This document shows positions 41,455 to 50,309 of a DNA stretch of 64,000 nt, in pieces. The notes below the pieces were generated by a model that was given only the letters and a program-made list of their open reading frames with translations, was not told the origin of the DNA and searched no databases. The DNA comes from a bacterium (GTDB taxonomy: Bacteria > Vulcanimicrobiota > Xenobia > Xenobiales > Xenobiaceae): positions 1-64,000 of the forward strand of contig JAUNIO010000009.1 of NCBI GenBank assembly GCA_030535355.1. The letters run 5' to 3'. Position numbers and translations under genes: made by a program. How positions within the stretch are numbered: position 1 is the first letter of the stretch; the number at the start of each line of letters is the position of its first letter.

Positions 41455-43245
41455 TTGGGTATTGCAGAAGATATTGTTATAATTGCTGTTTTTGCACTCG
41501 CTTTCGGAATAATCGCGCAAAAGCTGCATTTGCCTATCATGATGGGCTATATTATTGCCGGAGTCTTAGTAGGTCCCCATACCTCTTTCGGCCCTCATAT
41601 TACCCATATAAAAGATGTTGAAACCTTAGCAGACATAGGTATCGCCCTCCTGCTCTTTACAGTAGGCTTAGAGTTTCCCATTGAAAAATTATCTTCTGTA
41701 AAGAAAATAGCCATTATTGGCACTCCCCTGCAAATGCTGCTATGTATTGGTTTTGGAACGCTTGTGGGGCACTGCTTTAATTGGTCGCTGCTTTCTTCAG
41801 TATGGTTCGGCTGTTTGATCTCTGTTTCCAGCACAATGGTAGTCCTGCGCGTGCTCAATGACCGCGGGCTTACAGGTACACTATCCAGCCAAGTCATGAC
41901 CGCTATTTTGATTATGCAAGACCTGATGGTGATCCCCATCATGATTATTATGCCTCAGGTGCATCAGCTCCAAGGGCAGCTGGGGGACATGGCCCTCAGT
42001 CTAAGCATTTCGCTGGTAGGAGTTGCCTTTTTAGTGCTTATCGGCCTGCGCTGGCTGCCCCATATGATTACCAGTGTAGCCGCCTCGCGTTCCCAAGAGC
42101 TTTTTATGGTAACCGTTCTGGCGATCGGTCTGGGCATGGGATATATCACGTATCTCACCGGTTTATCCTTCGCGTTCGGCGCCTTCCTAGCAGGCATTAT
42201 CCTCTCGCGTTCCGATTACAGCCATGAAGTTCTCAGCGTCATCACCCCTCTGCGCGATCTGTTTTCCCTGTTATTCTTCGCCAGCGTAGGCCTGATGATT
42301 GAGCCGGATTTTATCAGTTCCAACTGGGCCAATCTGCTGCTTCTGCTAATCATCGTCTTTTTAGGCAAATCTCTGATTATGGGACTGACTACGCGTCTAT
42401 TCGGTTACGTCAACGTGATGCCTCTGGCTGTAGGCATGTATATGTTCCCCATAGGAGAATTCGCTTTCGTCTTAGCGCGTTTAGGCAAGTCCAGCCATGG
42501 GCTGGACAACAACCTCTACATGACCATAGTCACCCTGGCCGCCGTTTCCATGACCCTGACCCCTTTAGTCTCTGAAATAGTAAGCCCTATTTACAGCTGG
42601 TGGCGCAAGTATTTCCCCGGTTCCAGCCAGATAACCGCGCCGGCTGCTGCAGAGAACTGCGAAATGAAAAAACACATCGTCATCATCGGTTATGGACGCG
42701 TCGGGCGTTCCATTTGCAACGCCATCAAAAGCCGCAACAACAACATTATCGTAATCGAGCAATTCCCCAACCGCATAGAGCAGGCCAAAGAGGACGGTTT
42801 CAAAGTCATCGGCGGCAATGCTTCGTCAGATATTATTTTGCAGGCCGCCTGCATAAACGCCGCCAAATATGTAATGCTGACCATTCCTGACCGTCCCACT
42901 TCAAATTACATTCTGCGCAAAATTCGCCGCAACTATCCCCAAGCAAAAATCTGCGCCCGCGCCGCTTCCATGGAACATTTCCGCGAGATGCTGTTTTACG
43001 GGGTTAGCAGCGCTGTTGTCCCAGAGGAAGAAGCTAGTCTCAGCATGATCCACGAAGCTATGCTGCTCTCCGATTATTCTAAAGACGTGGCCGACAAAGT
43101 CATCGCCTATCTGCGCTCACAAAATTATGAGCCGCTCATTGAGGCTCATGAAGAGCTAATCGTCAACGACGACAACGACATCCAAATTCGCAACAACCAA
43201 ACCAATGAAACCTTAACCGTTTACACCGACGCTTTAGAGGCTTGA
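41455..43245 (+). CDS. CPA2 monovalent cation:proton antiporter with TrkA-N domain (KefB-like)
   Basis: A 596-residue inner-membrane protein. The first 380 residues hold about 12 transmembrane helices with the CPA2 signature GYIIAGVLVGPHT and the FGAFLAGIILS segment. Residues from about 400 form a cytoplasmic TrkA-N (RCK) nucleotide-binding domain: HIVIIGYGRVGRS, an acid at the strand end (VIEQF) and GNASSD. It exchanges K+ or Na+ for H+ under redox or nucleotide control in this family. TTG 41455 is chosen because GAGGAG lies seven bases upstream; the frame opens five codons earlier. Confidence 0.9.
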   Translation: MGIAEDIVIIAVFALAFGIIAQKLHLPIMMGYIIAGVLVGPHTSFGPHITHIKDVETLADIGIALLLFTVGLEFPIEKLSSVKKIAIIGTPLQMLLCIGFGTLVGHCFNWSLLSSVWFGCLISVSSTMVVLRVLNDRGLTGTLSSQVMTAILIMQDLMVIPIMIIMPQVHQLQGQLGDMALSLSISLVGVAFLVLIGLRWLPHMITSVAASRSQELFMVTVLAIGLGMGYITYLTGLSFAFGAFLAGIILSRSDYSHEVLSVITPLRDLFSLLFFASVGLMIEPDFISSNWANLLLLLIIVFLGKSLIMGLTTRLFGYVNVMPLAVGMYMFPIGEFAFVLARLGKSSHGLDNNLYMTIVTLAAVSMTLTPLVSEIVSPIYSWWRKYFPGSSQITAPAAAENCEMKKHIVIIGYGRVGRSICNAIKSRNNNIIVIEQFPNRIEQAKEDGFKVIGGNASSDIILQAACINAAKYVMLTIPDRPTSNYILRKIRRNYPQAKICARAASMEHFREMLFYGVSSAVVPEEEASLSMIHEAMLLSDYSKDVADKVIAYLRSQNYEPLIEAHEELIVNDDNDIQIRNNQTNETLTVYTDALEA

Positions 43246-43324
43246 AATTGCAGGCGCTAGCATACTGCTGACTGCTACGAGAGGCTTGGTAGGGATATAA
43301 TCCGGCAACAATCCGATAAAGAGT

Positions 43325-43373
43325 GCCAGATAATTTGCAGGTTAGCAATCGCTAACTAAATGATATTACTTAA
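43325..43373 (+). mobile_element. Family A fragment (right end)
   Basis: ccagataatttgcaggttag with the hairpin GTTAGC-AAT-CGCTAAC and taactaaatgatatta, just upstream of the FAD oxidoreductase start. The rest of the element is missing. Confidence 0.6.
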
Positions 43374-43385
43374 AGGAGAATAGAC

Positions 43386-44987
43386 ATGGCTGTTCGCGAA
43401 ATTAGGGCTGACTTAGCCGTCATCGGCGGCGGTTTAGGCGGCGTTGCCGCCACTTTAGCTGCGCTGCGCCAAGGCCTGCGGGTGGTTATCAGCGAAGAAG
43501 GCGACCGTCTTGGGGGGCAGCTTACCGCTCAGGCTGTTCCTCCTGACGAGCATCCCTGGATAGAGCAGTGCGGCTGCACCGCTAGCTACCGGCATCTGCG
43601 CCAAGACATCCGTGAATATTATCGCCGTTTTTATCCCCTTACAGAAACAGCCCGGCAAAAGACAGCGCTTAATCCCGGAAATGGCTGCGTTTCCCAGCTC
43701 TGTCACGAGCCTTTGGTTAGCTCCGCAGTCATAGACGCTTACCTGCGCCCCTATATATCTGGCCAGCGTTTAACCGTACTCTTATCTCACAAACCAATTG
43801 CCGCAGCAGTCGACCACGACAGCCTGCAAGCGGTAACTCTGCGGAATCAAGCAGATGAAACCATAACCATCACCGCCAGGCACTTTATAGACGCCAGCGA
43901 ATTGGGCGATCTTCTGCCCCTTTGCGGAGCTGAGCACGTAATCGGGGCCGAATCCCAGCAGGAGACAGGCGAGCCTCATGCCGCCGCTCAGGCCAATCCT
44001 CTCAATCAGCAAAGCCACTCGTGGTGTTTCATAATAGATTATCAGCCGGACGCTGACAACACTATTGAAAAACCGCCATCCTACGATTTTTGGCGTTCCT
44101 TTATCCCCGATCTCACACCCGTTTGGGGCGGCCCGCTGCTCTCCTGGCAAGCCACCCATCCCATAACTTTAGAGCCGGTAGTGCGCAGTTTTAATCCCCT
44201 GCATCCGCAGCCGGAAAGAGGCCCTATGGACCTGTGGACTTTCCGCCGCATCGCCGATCGGCACAATTTTATCCCCGGAGCTTATGCCAGCGACATCGTG
44301 CTGGTCAATTGGCCGCAAATAGACTACATTTTAGGGCCGCTGGTGGGAGTATCTCCAGAAGAAAAAAGCAAAAACCTGCAAGGAGCCCGAGAGCTGAGCC
44401 TCAGCCTGTTTTATTGGATGCAGACCGAAGCTCCCCGCGAAGACGGAGGCCAGGGCTGGCCGGGACTGCGCCTGCGTCCCGATATTACCGGAACTGCCGA
44501 CGGTTTGGCTGCTGCCCCTTATATTCGCGAATCCAGGCGCATAAAAGGATGCTTTACCGTTCTAGAGCAGCACTTAAGCCCTGACTGTCAGCCTTCTCAG
44601 GCGACTGTCGCCCAGCAGTTCGCAGATAGCGTAGGCCTAGGTGCTTATCGTATCGATTTACACCCTTCCACATCTGGCTGCAACTATATCGATGTCAGCG
44701 CCCTGCCCTTCCAAATACCTCTGGGTGCCTTAATTCCCCAGCGCCTAACCAATCTCTTGGCGGGCGGCAAAAATCTTTCGGTTACCCATATCACCAACGG
44801 CTGCTACCGTCTGCACCCTGTAGAATGGAACATCGGGGAATCGGCCGGCTTATTGGCAGCATTTTGCCAGCGCACCAGGCATAGCTGCCACGAAGTCTAT
44901 GCCAAGCCGCAGCTTACTGCCGAGTTTCAGGGATTACTATCTGAATGCGGAGTAGAACTGCGCTGGCCCCAAGTTGGGCCGCTATAA
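43386..44987 (+). CDS. FAD-dependent oxidoreductase
   Basis: A 533-residue flavoprotein of the FAD_oxidored family (related to fumarate reductase/GidA-like folds). The dinucleotide motif AVIGGGLGGVAAT (11-23) and the acid-rich turn after it bind the FAD ADP half. LGGQLTAQ follows, and HFIDASELGDLLPL gives a second conserved block. The late SGCNYIDVSALPFQIPLGALIP and NLLAGGKNLSVTHI match the C-terminal FAD site. Family members are often annotated loosely as xanthan lyase-like; the substrate is unknown. The start ATG 43386 has AAAGGAGA upstream. The downstream secreted protein follows after 18 bases. Confidence 0.85.
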   Translation: MAVREIRADLAVIGGGLGGVAATLAALRQGLRVVISEEGDRLGGQLTAQAVPPDEHPWIEQCGCTASYRHLRQDIREYYRRFYPLTETARQKTALNPGNGCVSQLCHEPLVSSAVIDAYLRPYISGQRLTVLLSHKPIAAAVDHDSLQAVTLRNQADETITITARHFIDASELGDLLPLCGAEHVIGAESQQETGEPHAAAQANPLNQQSHSWCFIIDYQPDADNTIEKPPSYDFWRSFIPDLTPVWGGPLLSWQATHPITLEPVVRSFNPLHPQPERGPMDLWTFRRIADRHNFIPGAYASDIVLVNWPQIDYILGPLVGVSPEEKSKNLQGARELSLSLFYWMQTEAPREDGGQGWPGLRLRPDITGTADGLAAAPYIRESRRIKGCFTVLEQHLSPDCQPSQATVAQQFADSVGLGAYRIDLHPSTSGCNYIDVSALPFQIPLGALIPQRLTNLLAGGKNLSVTHITNGCYRLHPVEWNIGESAGLLAAFCQRTRHSCHEVYAKPQLTAEFQGLLSECGVELRWPQVGPL

Positions 44988-45005
44988 AACGGACTGGAAG
45001 TGTCT

Positions 45006-45767
45006 ATGCATCAGCATAATAAATTAGTCATAAGAACAATCATGTGGACAGCAGCGCTTCTCTGCCATATACTAGCGCTGAGCTCACAGCCAGTTCAGGC
45101 TATCGTTCAGCCGCGAGTTTACGATTGGCAAATGCGGCTGACCAAAGCCATACCGCTCAGCACCCGCGAACAGGCAGCCGAGAAAGCTTTAGAGCTGGGC
45201 AGCGGCGCTTCCGCCGAGCAGATACAGCTGGCTGCCGCAGAGATACCCAGCGCGTTTTCACGTCCTGCTTTGGAATTATTCTTAGCGATCAAAGTACTGT
45301 TAGCGCAAGATCGCGCTTTACAAACCCAAGAAAGACACCTCTTGCAGATCAAGCAGGCGATCGGCGTCTGCCAAAAATACTTAAGGCGTCTTGACCGGCA
45401 TAAGCCCGGCAGTGTTCCCGCCCAGAGCGTGCCTTCAGCCGACAGAACAGAGATTCTGCCAGCTTCTCTAAGCACTCCAGAATGGCAGCTGCGCTTGCGC
45501 CTGCCCAGTTTTGACGCATATACAGCCTCTGCGGAACTAAAGCACTACCGCCGCATTGCGGCAGAGCTACAAGCCGAACTAGAGGCAGAACGCGACAATC
45601 TTCAGCAAGAGCTGGAACTTGCGAATTCCTCCACTCACGAACTGCGCCGCTATGTTTTGCAGCTCTGCGATTCTCTGGACCCTTCCACCTGCAAACCCTA
45701 CGCTGGTCAGCGCCCTACTATTTTAGTGCTTCCTCCGCCGCCATTGGATGCAGCTCCGCTTCCATGA
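45006..45767 (+). CDS. Secreted coiled-coil protein, unknown function
   Basis: About 253 residues. It has an N-terminal signal peptide (IRTIMWTAALLCHILALSSQPVQA) and a helical, Ala/Gln/Leu-rich body. A strong coiled coil covers the C-terminal third (HYRRIAAELQAELEAERDNLQQELEL), and the end is Pro-rich. I do not recognise a family. ATG 45006 with GGAAG five bases upstream is preferred to GTG 45000. It follows the FAD oxidoreductase by 18 bases. Its last 50 bases overlap the end of the convergent ureohydrolase-family gene, an unusually long tail-to-tail overlap. Confidence 0.62.
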   Translation: MHQHNKLVIRTIMWTAALLCHILALSSQPVQAIVQPRVYDWQMRLTKAIPLSTREQAAEKALELGSGASAEQIQLAAAEIPSAFSRPALELFLAIKVLLAQDRALQTQERHLLQIKQAIGVCQKYLRRLDRHKPGSVPAQSVPSADRTEILPASLSTPEWQLRLRLPSFDAYTASAELKHYRRIAAELQAELEAERDNLQQELELANSSTHELRRYVLQLCDSLDPSTCKPYAGQRPTILVLPPPPLDAAPLP

Positions 45768-46818
45768 CCGCTTTGCAAAAACAAGCGACCAGCCAGGCTA
45801 AAGCTCTTCCGGCAGTGCGCTCCCCATCAGTTCCCAGCCCAGGAGCTGCTTCAGCGCAATGCAGGTAAGCCACTGGCAAATGAGAGCCCATGTAGAAAAC
45901 ATAACGGGCTGCTTCCCGCAAACTAATACCATACGGCAGCATAGCACTGCTGGGCATATAGGCAATGCTGTCCATATCGCATTCGATTCCCACAGGAAGA
46001 GATGCAGAATTGATCTGTTCCGCACAGGCGCACAAGGCCTCTTCCCAGCTCATCTGGCTGCGCACAAATATATCCTCAAATGATGTCCAAGTCACACCAT
46101 CTGCGGCCATCTGCTTCAGCATATTCTCCGAATTATACGATTCGTGCAGTCCCAGCACATGATAGCGCTGCAGCCACCCAGCTTGACGCGCATAGCTGAA
46201 TGCATTGCCGCTATGGCGTCCTTCCAAAGGCCGATAATCGCCGTGAGGATCGCAGTTAATAACCGCTAAACCTCTTGCTGCGCCCGCGAATCCGTCCACT
46301 ACCCCCTTGATAATTCCCCAAGAGCCGCCGTGGCCTCCGCCAATAACTACGGGAATCAGCTGAGCAGACGCAGCGGCCGCCACTATAGCAGATACGCGCT
46401 GATCTAATTCTGCGCACAGACTCCGCAAAGTTTTTACATCAGCAGCCGCCGAGCGTTCCTGCAGGTCTGTGCATTCCACACTGCCCAGCAACAATATTTT
46501 GGAATAATCCAAAAAACGGTTAGCCTGCAGATTGGCCCAAGCTGGGAGGAAGGCGCTCCAAGCACACTGGGCACCTCCCCGCCCTAAATTCGCCCGCGGC
46601 GAAATATCCTCAGGCACGCCCAGCAGCGCAAATCTAGCCCCATCACGCCAAGCTTCGTTCAGCTCTGCGCACAGAGTTTCTAATGGCCATTCCTTCCAGT
46701 TAACACCATCACTATAGCCGCTCAACAGGCGCAGGCACTGACCGCTTTTACATTCTCCCTGCCTGACAGATGTTATAGCGCTCCAGTCTTCCGCCTCAAT
46801 TAACCGCAAATATTCCAT
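45718..46818 (-). CDS. Arginase/agmatinase/formiminoglutamase family hydrolase
   Basis: Manganese-dependent ureohydrolase-superfamily protein of 366 residues. The metal ligands are conserved: His163 in GGGHG (160-164), Asp190, His192 and Asp194 in CDPHGD, and Asp281/Asp283 in ECDMD. The first motif is usually GGDHS, so the Asp-to-Gly change there is notable. The closest subfamily from the sequence is formimidoylglutamase, but agmatinase-like activity cannot be excluded. It is monocistronic and its 3' end overlaps the convergent secreted-protein gene by 50 bases. Confidence 0.8.
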   Translation of the reverse strand: MEYLRLIEAEDWSAITSVRQGECKSGQCLRLLSGYSDGVNWKEWPLETLCAELNEAWRDGARFALLGVPEDISPRANLGRGGAQCAWSAFLPAWANLQANRFLDYSKILLLGSVECTDLQERSAAADVKTLRSLCAELDQRVSAIVAAAASAQLIPVVIGGGHGGSWGIIKGVVDGFAGAARGLAVINCDPHGDYRPLEGRHSGNAFSYARQAGWLQRYHVLGLHESYNSENMLKQMAADGVTWTSFEDIFVRSQMSWEEALCACAEQINSASLPVGIECDMDSIAYMPSSAMLPYGISLREAARYVFYMGSHLPVAYLHCAEAAPGLGTDGERTAGRALAWLVACFCKAVMEAELHPMAAEEALK

Positions 46819-46852
46819 CTCTATCCGCCTTTCCGGGCAGTTCCCGCTCTAA

Positions 46853-46949
46853 GCGACATATTTCTAAGCTGCACAATTTTAGCCATTGGCATGCCGCTAA
46901 ACGCCGCAACAAGCATATTTAACGGTTACGCCTTAACTAAATGGCACTG
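46853..46949 (+). mobile_element. Family C MITE-like element, copy C2
   Basis: About 97 bp with the C core aacgccgcaacaagcatatt and the end TAACTAAATGGCACTG, a clear variant of the shared terminal repeat. The left end (cgacatatttctaagctg) is decayed. It sits in the gap between the ureohydrolase and the secreted protein. Confidence 0.65.
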
Positions 46950-46978
46950 CAGATTAGGGCTATTATTGCTGCTCAGGG

Positions 46979-47728
46979 CTATTTTTCTATCACATCTTCG
47001 TGAGCGATAAAACTTATACTGTCAGGAATAAATTCCCGGGTGCGATGGCTAGCATCTTTAGAATCCGGCGCGTGAAAATAGATTTTGAATCCAGAAGCTG
47101 TGGCCACGATGCGCACATCTTTCTCATCCACTGATGTTATAGTATTTTGCGGATGTGCCTCATGATAAGAAGTGCACTGCACCAAAACCACGGGAACGCG
47201 GGTAAATTTCTTATTAAAAGTCACTTCTAAATAATAAGGGGATGAAGAAGACTGAGCCCGGCAGGACCAGCCATACTGACCGTTTTTGCTGCTGCCCGGC
47301 TTGACGTTGACTCCGGTAACAACCTGCGGCGCTTCGTTGCTTGCAGCAGGCGCCGCGGCCGCTGAATTGCGCGGTTTTTTCACAGTGCCGTCCGAAAAAA
47401 GCACGTATGTCGCTTCCGAATCGGAAAAGACGCTTACCGCCACCGAAACAGATCCCAAAATATTGCCATTTATCCGCGCTGGCAAGCTGCATACCGAAGC
47501 TGCATCATACGCAGTCGCCGAATTAACCTCTTTACCAGCGCTATTGGTAATTCTACCGCTGCTCCATAAAAGAAAATGCCCAGCCGAATTGGTATAGCCT
47601 GAAACAGCGACATTGCCCGATCCGCGAATATCTTTAGGAGAACCCCAGGCGTTTGAGGTGCTGACGGCCACCAGCAAGAGCAAGATAGCCAAAACTGCGC
47701 TTTTTTGCCAATTAACTAGATACAACAT
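46979..47728 (-). CDS. Secreted two-part protein, possible H-type lectin-like domain
   Basis: A 249-residue protein with a signal peptide (SAVLAILLLLVAVSTSNAWG). The N-terminal half (about 30-120) has two similar stretches (NVAVSGYTNSAGHFLLWSSG and SVAVSVFSDSEATYVLFSDG), suggesting a duplicated beta unit. The C-terminal 110 residues (YLEVTFNKKFTRVPVVLVQC onward) loosely resemble H-type lectin beta-sandwiches. That assignment is weak. ATG 47728 is supported by GAGGG about eight bases upstream; the frame extends further without such a signal. Function unknown. Confidence 0.55.
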   Translation of the reverse strand: MLYLVNWQKSAVLAILLLLVAVSTSNAWGSPKDIRGSGNVAVSGYTNSAGHFLLWSSGRITNSAGKEVNSATAYDAASVCSLPARINGNILGSVSVAVSVFSDSEATYVLFSDGTVKKPRNSAAAAPAASNEAPQVVTGVNVKPGSSKNGQYGWSCRAQSSSSPYYLEVTFNKKFTRVPVVLVQCTSYHEAHPQNTITSVDEKDVRIVATASGFKIYFHAPDSKDASHRTREFIPDSISFIAHEDVIEK

Positions 47729-47789
47729 GATCACAACCCTCTCATCGTATAGACATCGTCTGCTGAACCGCATCCTCCAGCTTGTAGCA

Positions 47790-47947
47790 AAACCATTTAG
47801 TTAATCATTTTGCGAACAGGTTTTGGACTGCGCCAGCTTTCACGCCGGCGCTTCCGCATCACTAAGGGGCGTTTCCCATACAGTTTGCGGATCGCTCAGT
47901 TTAATTATCTAGATAGCTGCAGCCCAAAGCTTAGCCAAATGGCAGAG
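47790..47947 (-). mobile_element. Family B copy B4 (diverged)
   Basis: ccatttagttaatcattttg and gcgaacaggttttggactgc match the reverse-orientation start of B2. The far end aagcttagccaaatggcag is a decayed terminal repeat. The interior is strongly changed, but the overall length (158 bp) and ends agree. Confidence 0.5.
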
Positions 47948-48159
47948 CATTATTAATGGTATTCATGAGGAATGAGTCCAGCTATTTTTGGCTTAGGGGA
48001 ATATTATGATAAGCCAAAACAGAATATGCTTAGAGAGTTTATCAGCAATAATACACATTCCTGTGTAATCTTTTTCATACACTATATGAATATTTTTCAA
48101 TTATTACCTTATTATTGGCAGAGCGCTAAAGAAGCAGCATGCTTTAAATACATAACTTG
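47948..48159. other. AT-rich intergenic stretch
   Basis: No supported gene. A 62-codon open frame (47972-48160) has a possible GAGG before its ATG but no recognisable protein and biased AT-rich composition, so it is not called. Confidence 0.4.
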
Positions 48160-48198
48160 AGGGAGAGAGGGTGCCCAAGACTGTTGGGGAAGGTTGTT
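48160..48198 (-). mobile_element. Family A fragment
   Basis: gagggagagagggtgcccaa followed by gactgttggggaagg matches the reverse-orientation A interior; the bases around it do not. Confidence 0.5.
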
Positions 48199-48296
48199 TA
48201 ATTTTAAAGAGGAATTGTCCGTATGTCTTTAAGCGTATGTCTTAGGCAATTGCTGCTCAGCAAAACCTCAGCTAATCCTGAACTCCCAAGAAAACG

Positions 48297-49415
48297 GTGC
48301 CAAATTATACTGTTCCCCCTCACGATTTAGGCGAAAATGCCTCCCCTGCTCTTGTTTTAACGCGCCCCGCTATGCGCCGCGCTAACCGCATATACGCGCA
48401 TCACCGAGGAGCTACGGACAGATTAGTAGCTCAGCGCTCAGCTTTTAGCGCCAGCGGCCGCCAAAACGCTTTTTTTACTAGGGCCATGCAGGAATGTTTC
48501 GCCTATCATTTTCTGCATAACCCAGCTTACCGCCTTATTAGTCTGCGCCAAGGTGTGCATCCCGGAGACATACGCCAATATACCGATTTAAGCATTCTGC
48601 CTTTTTTAGAGCAAAACAGTGCGCAGTTAAACGATATGCTGCCAACTTCCAGCAATGCCAAAGTACAATTTCACTATTTAGTCACCAATGCGGAAAAGCC
48701 CAGCCTAGATATACCCCTTGACGCGCATTCTCTTCGCCGCTTGCGCCGCGCTGCTGCCAACATAGGCAGAGCTTACCGCTTAAATTCCAGAGAAAAGATA
48801 AACTATCTTTTTTTCGCGTCTTCTGACCAAGGGCAGAGCACAGCCTGGTCGCTTTGGGAGCAGGCTCAGCTGACCCAATTGACTAAAATTAGGAATTGTC
48901 TCTGCCTTGACCCGCAGTCCGGCAATAGTTTGCAGATATTAAAACAGCTCTACGGTGAAGGCAGTGCCTGGCGCATTTGCGGTTCCCTAGAGCAGCTGGA
49001 GCAGTTACTGCATTTGCAGCCACCAAGCGGCATTCCCAGCCAGGCCGCCCAGCGCAGTTACATATTTATCCGCACTTCTTTGGCGCAATACCGACGTTTG
49101 CCCCGAGCTACGCTAGCCAGCAGCTTTGGATTGCCTCCAAGCCATGTGCGCGCTATCTGCACCTCTCCTCTGCAATTACTGCCTTTTTACGAATGCGAAG
49201 CGGGCAGACTGCATATACCCATTTATGCCCGCGTACTTGTTCGCCATCCCCAGAGCAAATGTCTGCAAATGCCCGGGCAGACGGGGCAGCTGCAATTTCT
49301 ATGCCCCTGTCTGTCCAGCTGCGCCGCTTTCTCGCTTCTCACAGATTATAAGGGACATTTGGAAACAGATTGTCCCTGCGGACGTAGGGCTTCAGTTCTT
49401 ATTGTAGAAGATTAA
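48297..49415 (+). CDS. LuxE/PaaK-like acyl-protein synthetase-related protein
   Basis: A 372-residue protein with the ends of a LuxE-type acyl-protein synthetase. Near residues 60-100, MQECFAYHFLHNPAYRLISL and the following GVHPGDIRQYTDLSILPFL match the LuxE N-terminal pattern. The C-terminus TGQLQFLCPCLSSCAAFSLL, then TDYKGH and CPCGRR, matches the LuxE end that binds substrate. The usual SSGTTG AMP-binding loop is not obvious between them, so catalytic activity is doubtful. The GTG start at 48297 lacks a clear ribosome site; the true start could be further in, such as ATG 48372. No lux or reductase partner is nearby. Confidence 0.6.
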   Translation: MPNYTVPPHDLGENASPALVLTRPAMRRANRIYAHHRGATDRLVAQRSAFSASGRQNAFFTRAMQECFAYHFLHNPAYRLISLRQGVHPGDIRQYTDLSILPFLEQNSAQLNDMLPTSSNAKVQFHYLVTNAEKPSLDIPLDAHSLRRLRRAAANIGRAYRLNSREKINYLFFASSDQGQSTAWSLWEQAQLTQLTKIRNCLCLDPQSGNSLQILKQLYGEGSAWRICGSLEQLEQLLHLQPPSGIPSQAAQRSYIFIRTSLAQYRRLPRATLASSFGLPPSHVRAICTSPLQLLPFYECEAGRLHIPIYARVLVRHPQSKCLQMPGQTGQLQFLCPCLSSCAAFSLLTDYKGHLETDCPCGRRASVLIVED

Positions 49416-49473
49416 TGATTAACCGTGTTGTTTTGCACGTTATTGGGCAAACAATGATTATAAAGGAACGTTC

Positions 49474-50112
49474 ATGAATAATTCTGACAATGCCAGCGCT
49501 AGTTTTATACGTATCTTTCTAGGTCTTTTGGCCAGTATAGGGGTAGGTGTAATAGTCTCTCAGCAAGTAGATATTATCGGCAATCCCCTCAGCATAATTG
49601 TAGGCGTATTAACCATCATCACTGGGCTTATTTCTACCAAAATACTCACAGCCGTTGCTCCCCGCCGCGAAAAACCTTCGCGCTATGGCGGCCTGGCCAT
49701 GATTGTTTTTTTAGCCGCATATGCAGTCTTAGGAAAAATGCTTTGGAACAGCGCTTCAGCTTTAGCCTTCTTAGCCTACGTTGCTGCCGGAGGTATTTAT
49801 ATTTGGCTGGTCTTTACTTCCATCGCGGAAACGGCCCTGATATATGCTATAGGCTTAGGCGGTTTTTTAAGCGGTTTGATAGGCGTAACCATTATAGCTA
49901 TCTACCCTGCCCCCGTCCAAGAGCTGATGTCTAATGTTGCCGTTCCTACGGAAAAGAACATCATTTACACCAGCATAGGTTTGATTTGCGCTTTTAGCGG
50001 AGCCTTCGCTTCCATTGCCGGGCGCCTTTCCGGCTGGGGGTTAGTCGAAAACCGCACCACCCAAACTTGGACATTCAACGAAGAAGGACGCCTGCAAATA
50101 CGCAAAGATTAA
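49474..50112 (+). CDS. Integral membrane protein, unknown function
   Basis: A 212-residue protein with about five hydrophobic segments (near 11-28, 37-57, 72-90, 97-118 and 120-145, plus one near 165-185) and short charged loops. The last 25 residues (VENRTTQTWTFNEEGRLQIRKD) are soluble. AAGGA lies six bases before ATG 49474. No family is recognised. It follows the LuxE-like gene by 58 bases and a terminator closes both, so the two may be co-transcribed. Confidence 0.65.
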   Translation: MNNSDNASASFIRIFLGLLASIGVGVIVSQQVDIIGNPLSIIVGVLTIITGLISTKILTAVAPRREKPSRYGGLAMIVFLAAYAVLGKMLWNSASALAFLAYVAAGGIYIWLVFTSIAETALIYAIGLGGFLSGLIGVTIIAIYPAPVQELMSNVAVPTEKNIIYTSIGLICAFSGAFASIAGRLSGWGLVENRTTQTWTFNEEGRLQIRKD

Positions 50113-50244
50113 GGAAGCGCTTGATTGATAGCATTACTCAATAGCATTACGCTGCTTCAGCACTGTTAGCGCTTCCTGGCAACTATCAAGCTTGCATTAA
50201 CACGAAGACATGTTCCCCCTAGGCGTAATGCCGAACAGCTAAAC

Positions 50245-50284
50245 AAAAAATCCCCTGGCCATCAAAAGCACAGGGGATTTTTTT
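50245..50284. terminator. Bidirectional intrinsic terminator
   Basis: AAATCCCCTG and CAGGGGATTT form a 10-bp stem with an A run on one side and a T run (TTTTTTT) on the other. It lies between the convergent membrane-protein and thiolase genes and can serve both strands. Confidence 0.92.
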
Positions 50285-50309
50285 GTTAGAATTTGCGCTT
50301 TTGCAGTCC

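Noticed and set aside
47972-48160. A 62-codon AT-rich open frame with a possible GAGG site
   Set aside because: No similarity to a known protein, odd composition, and it lies between element remnants.
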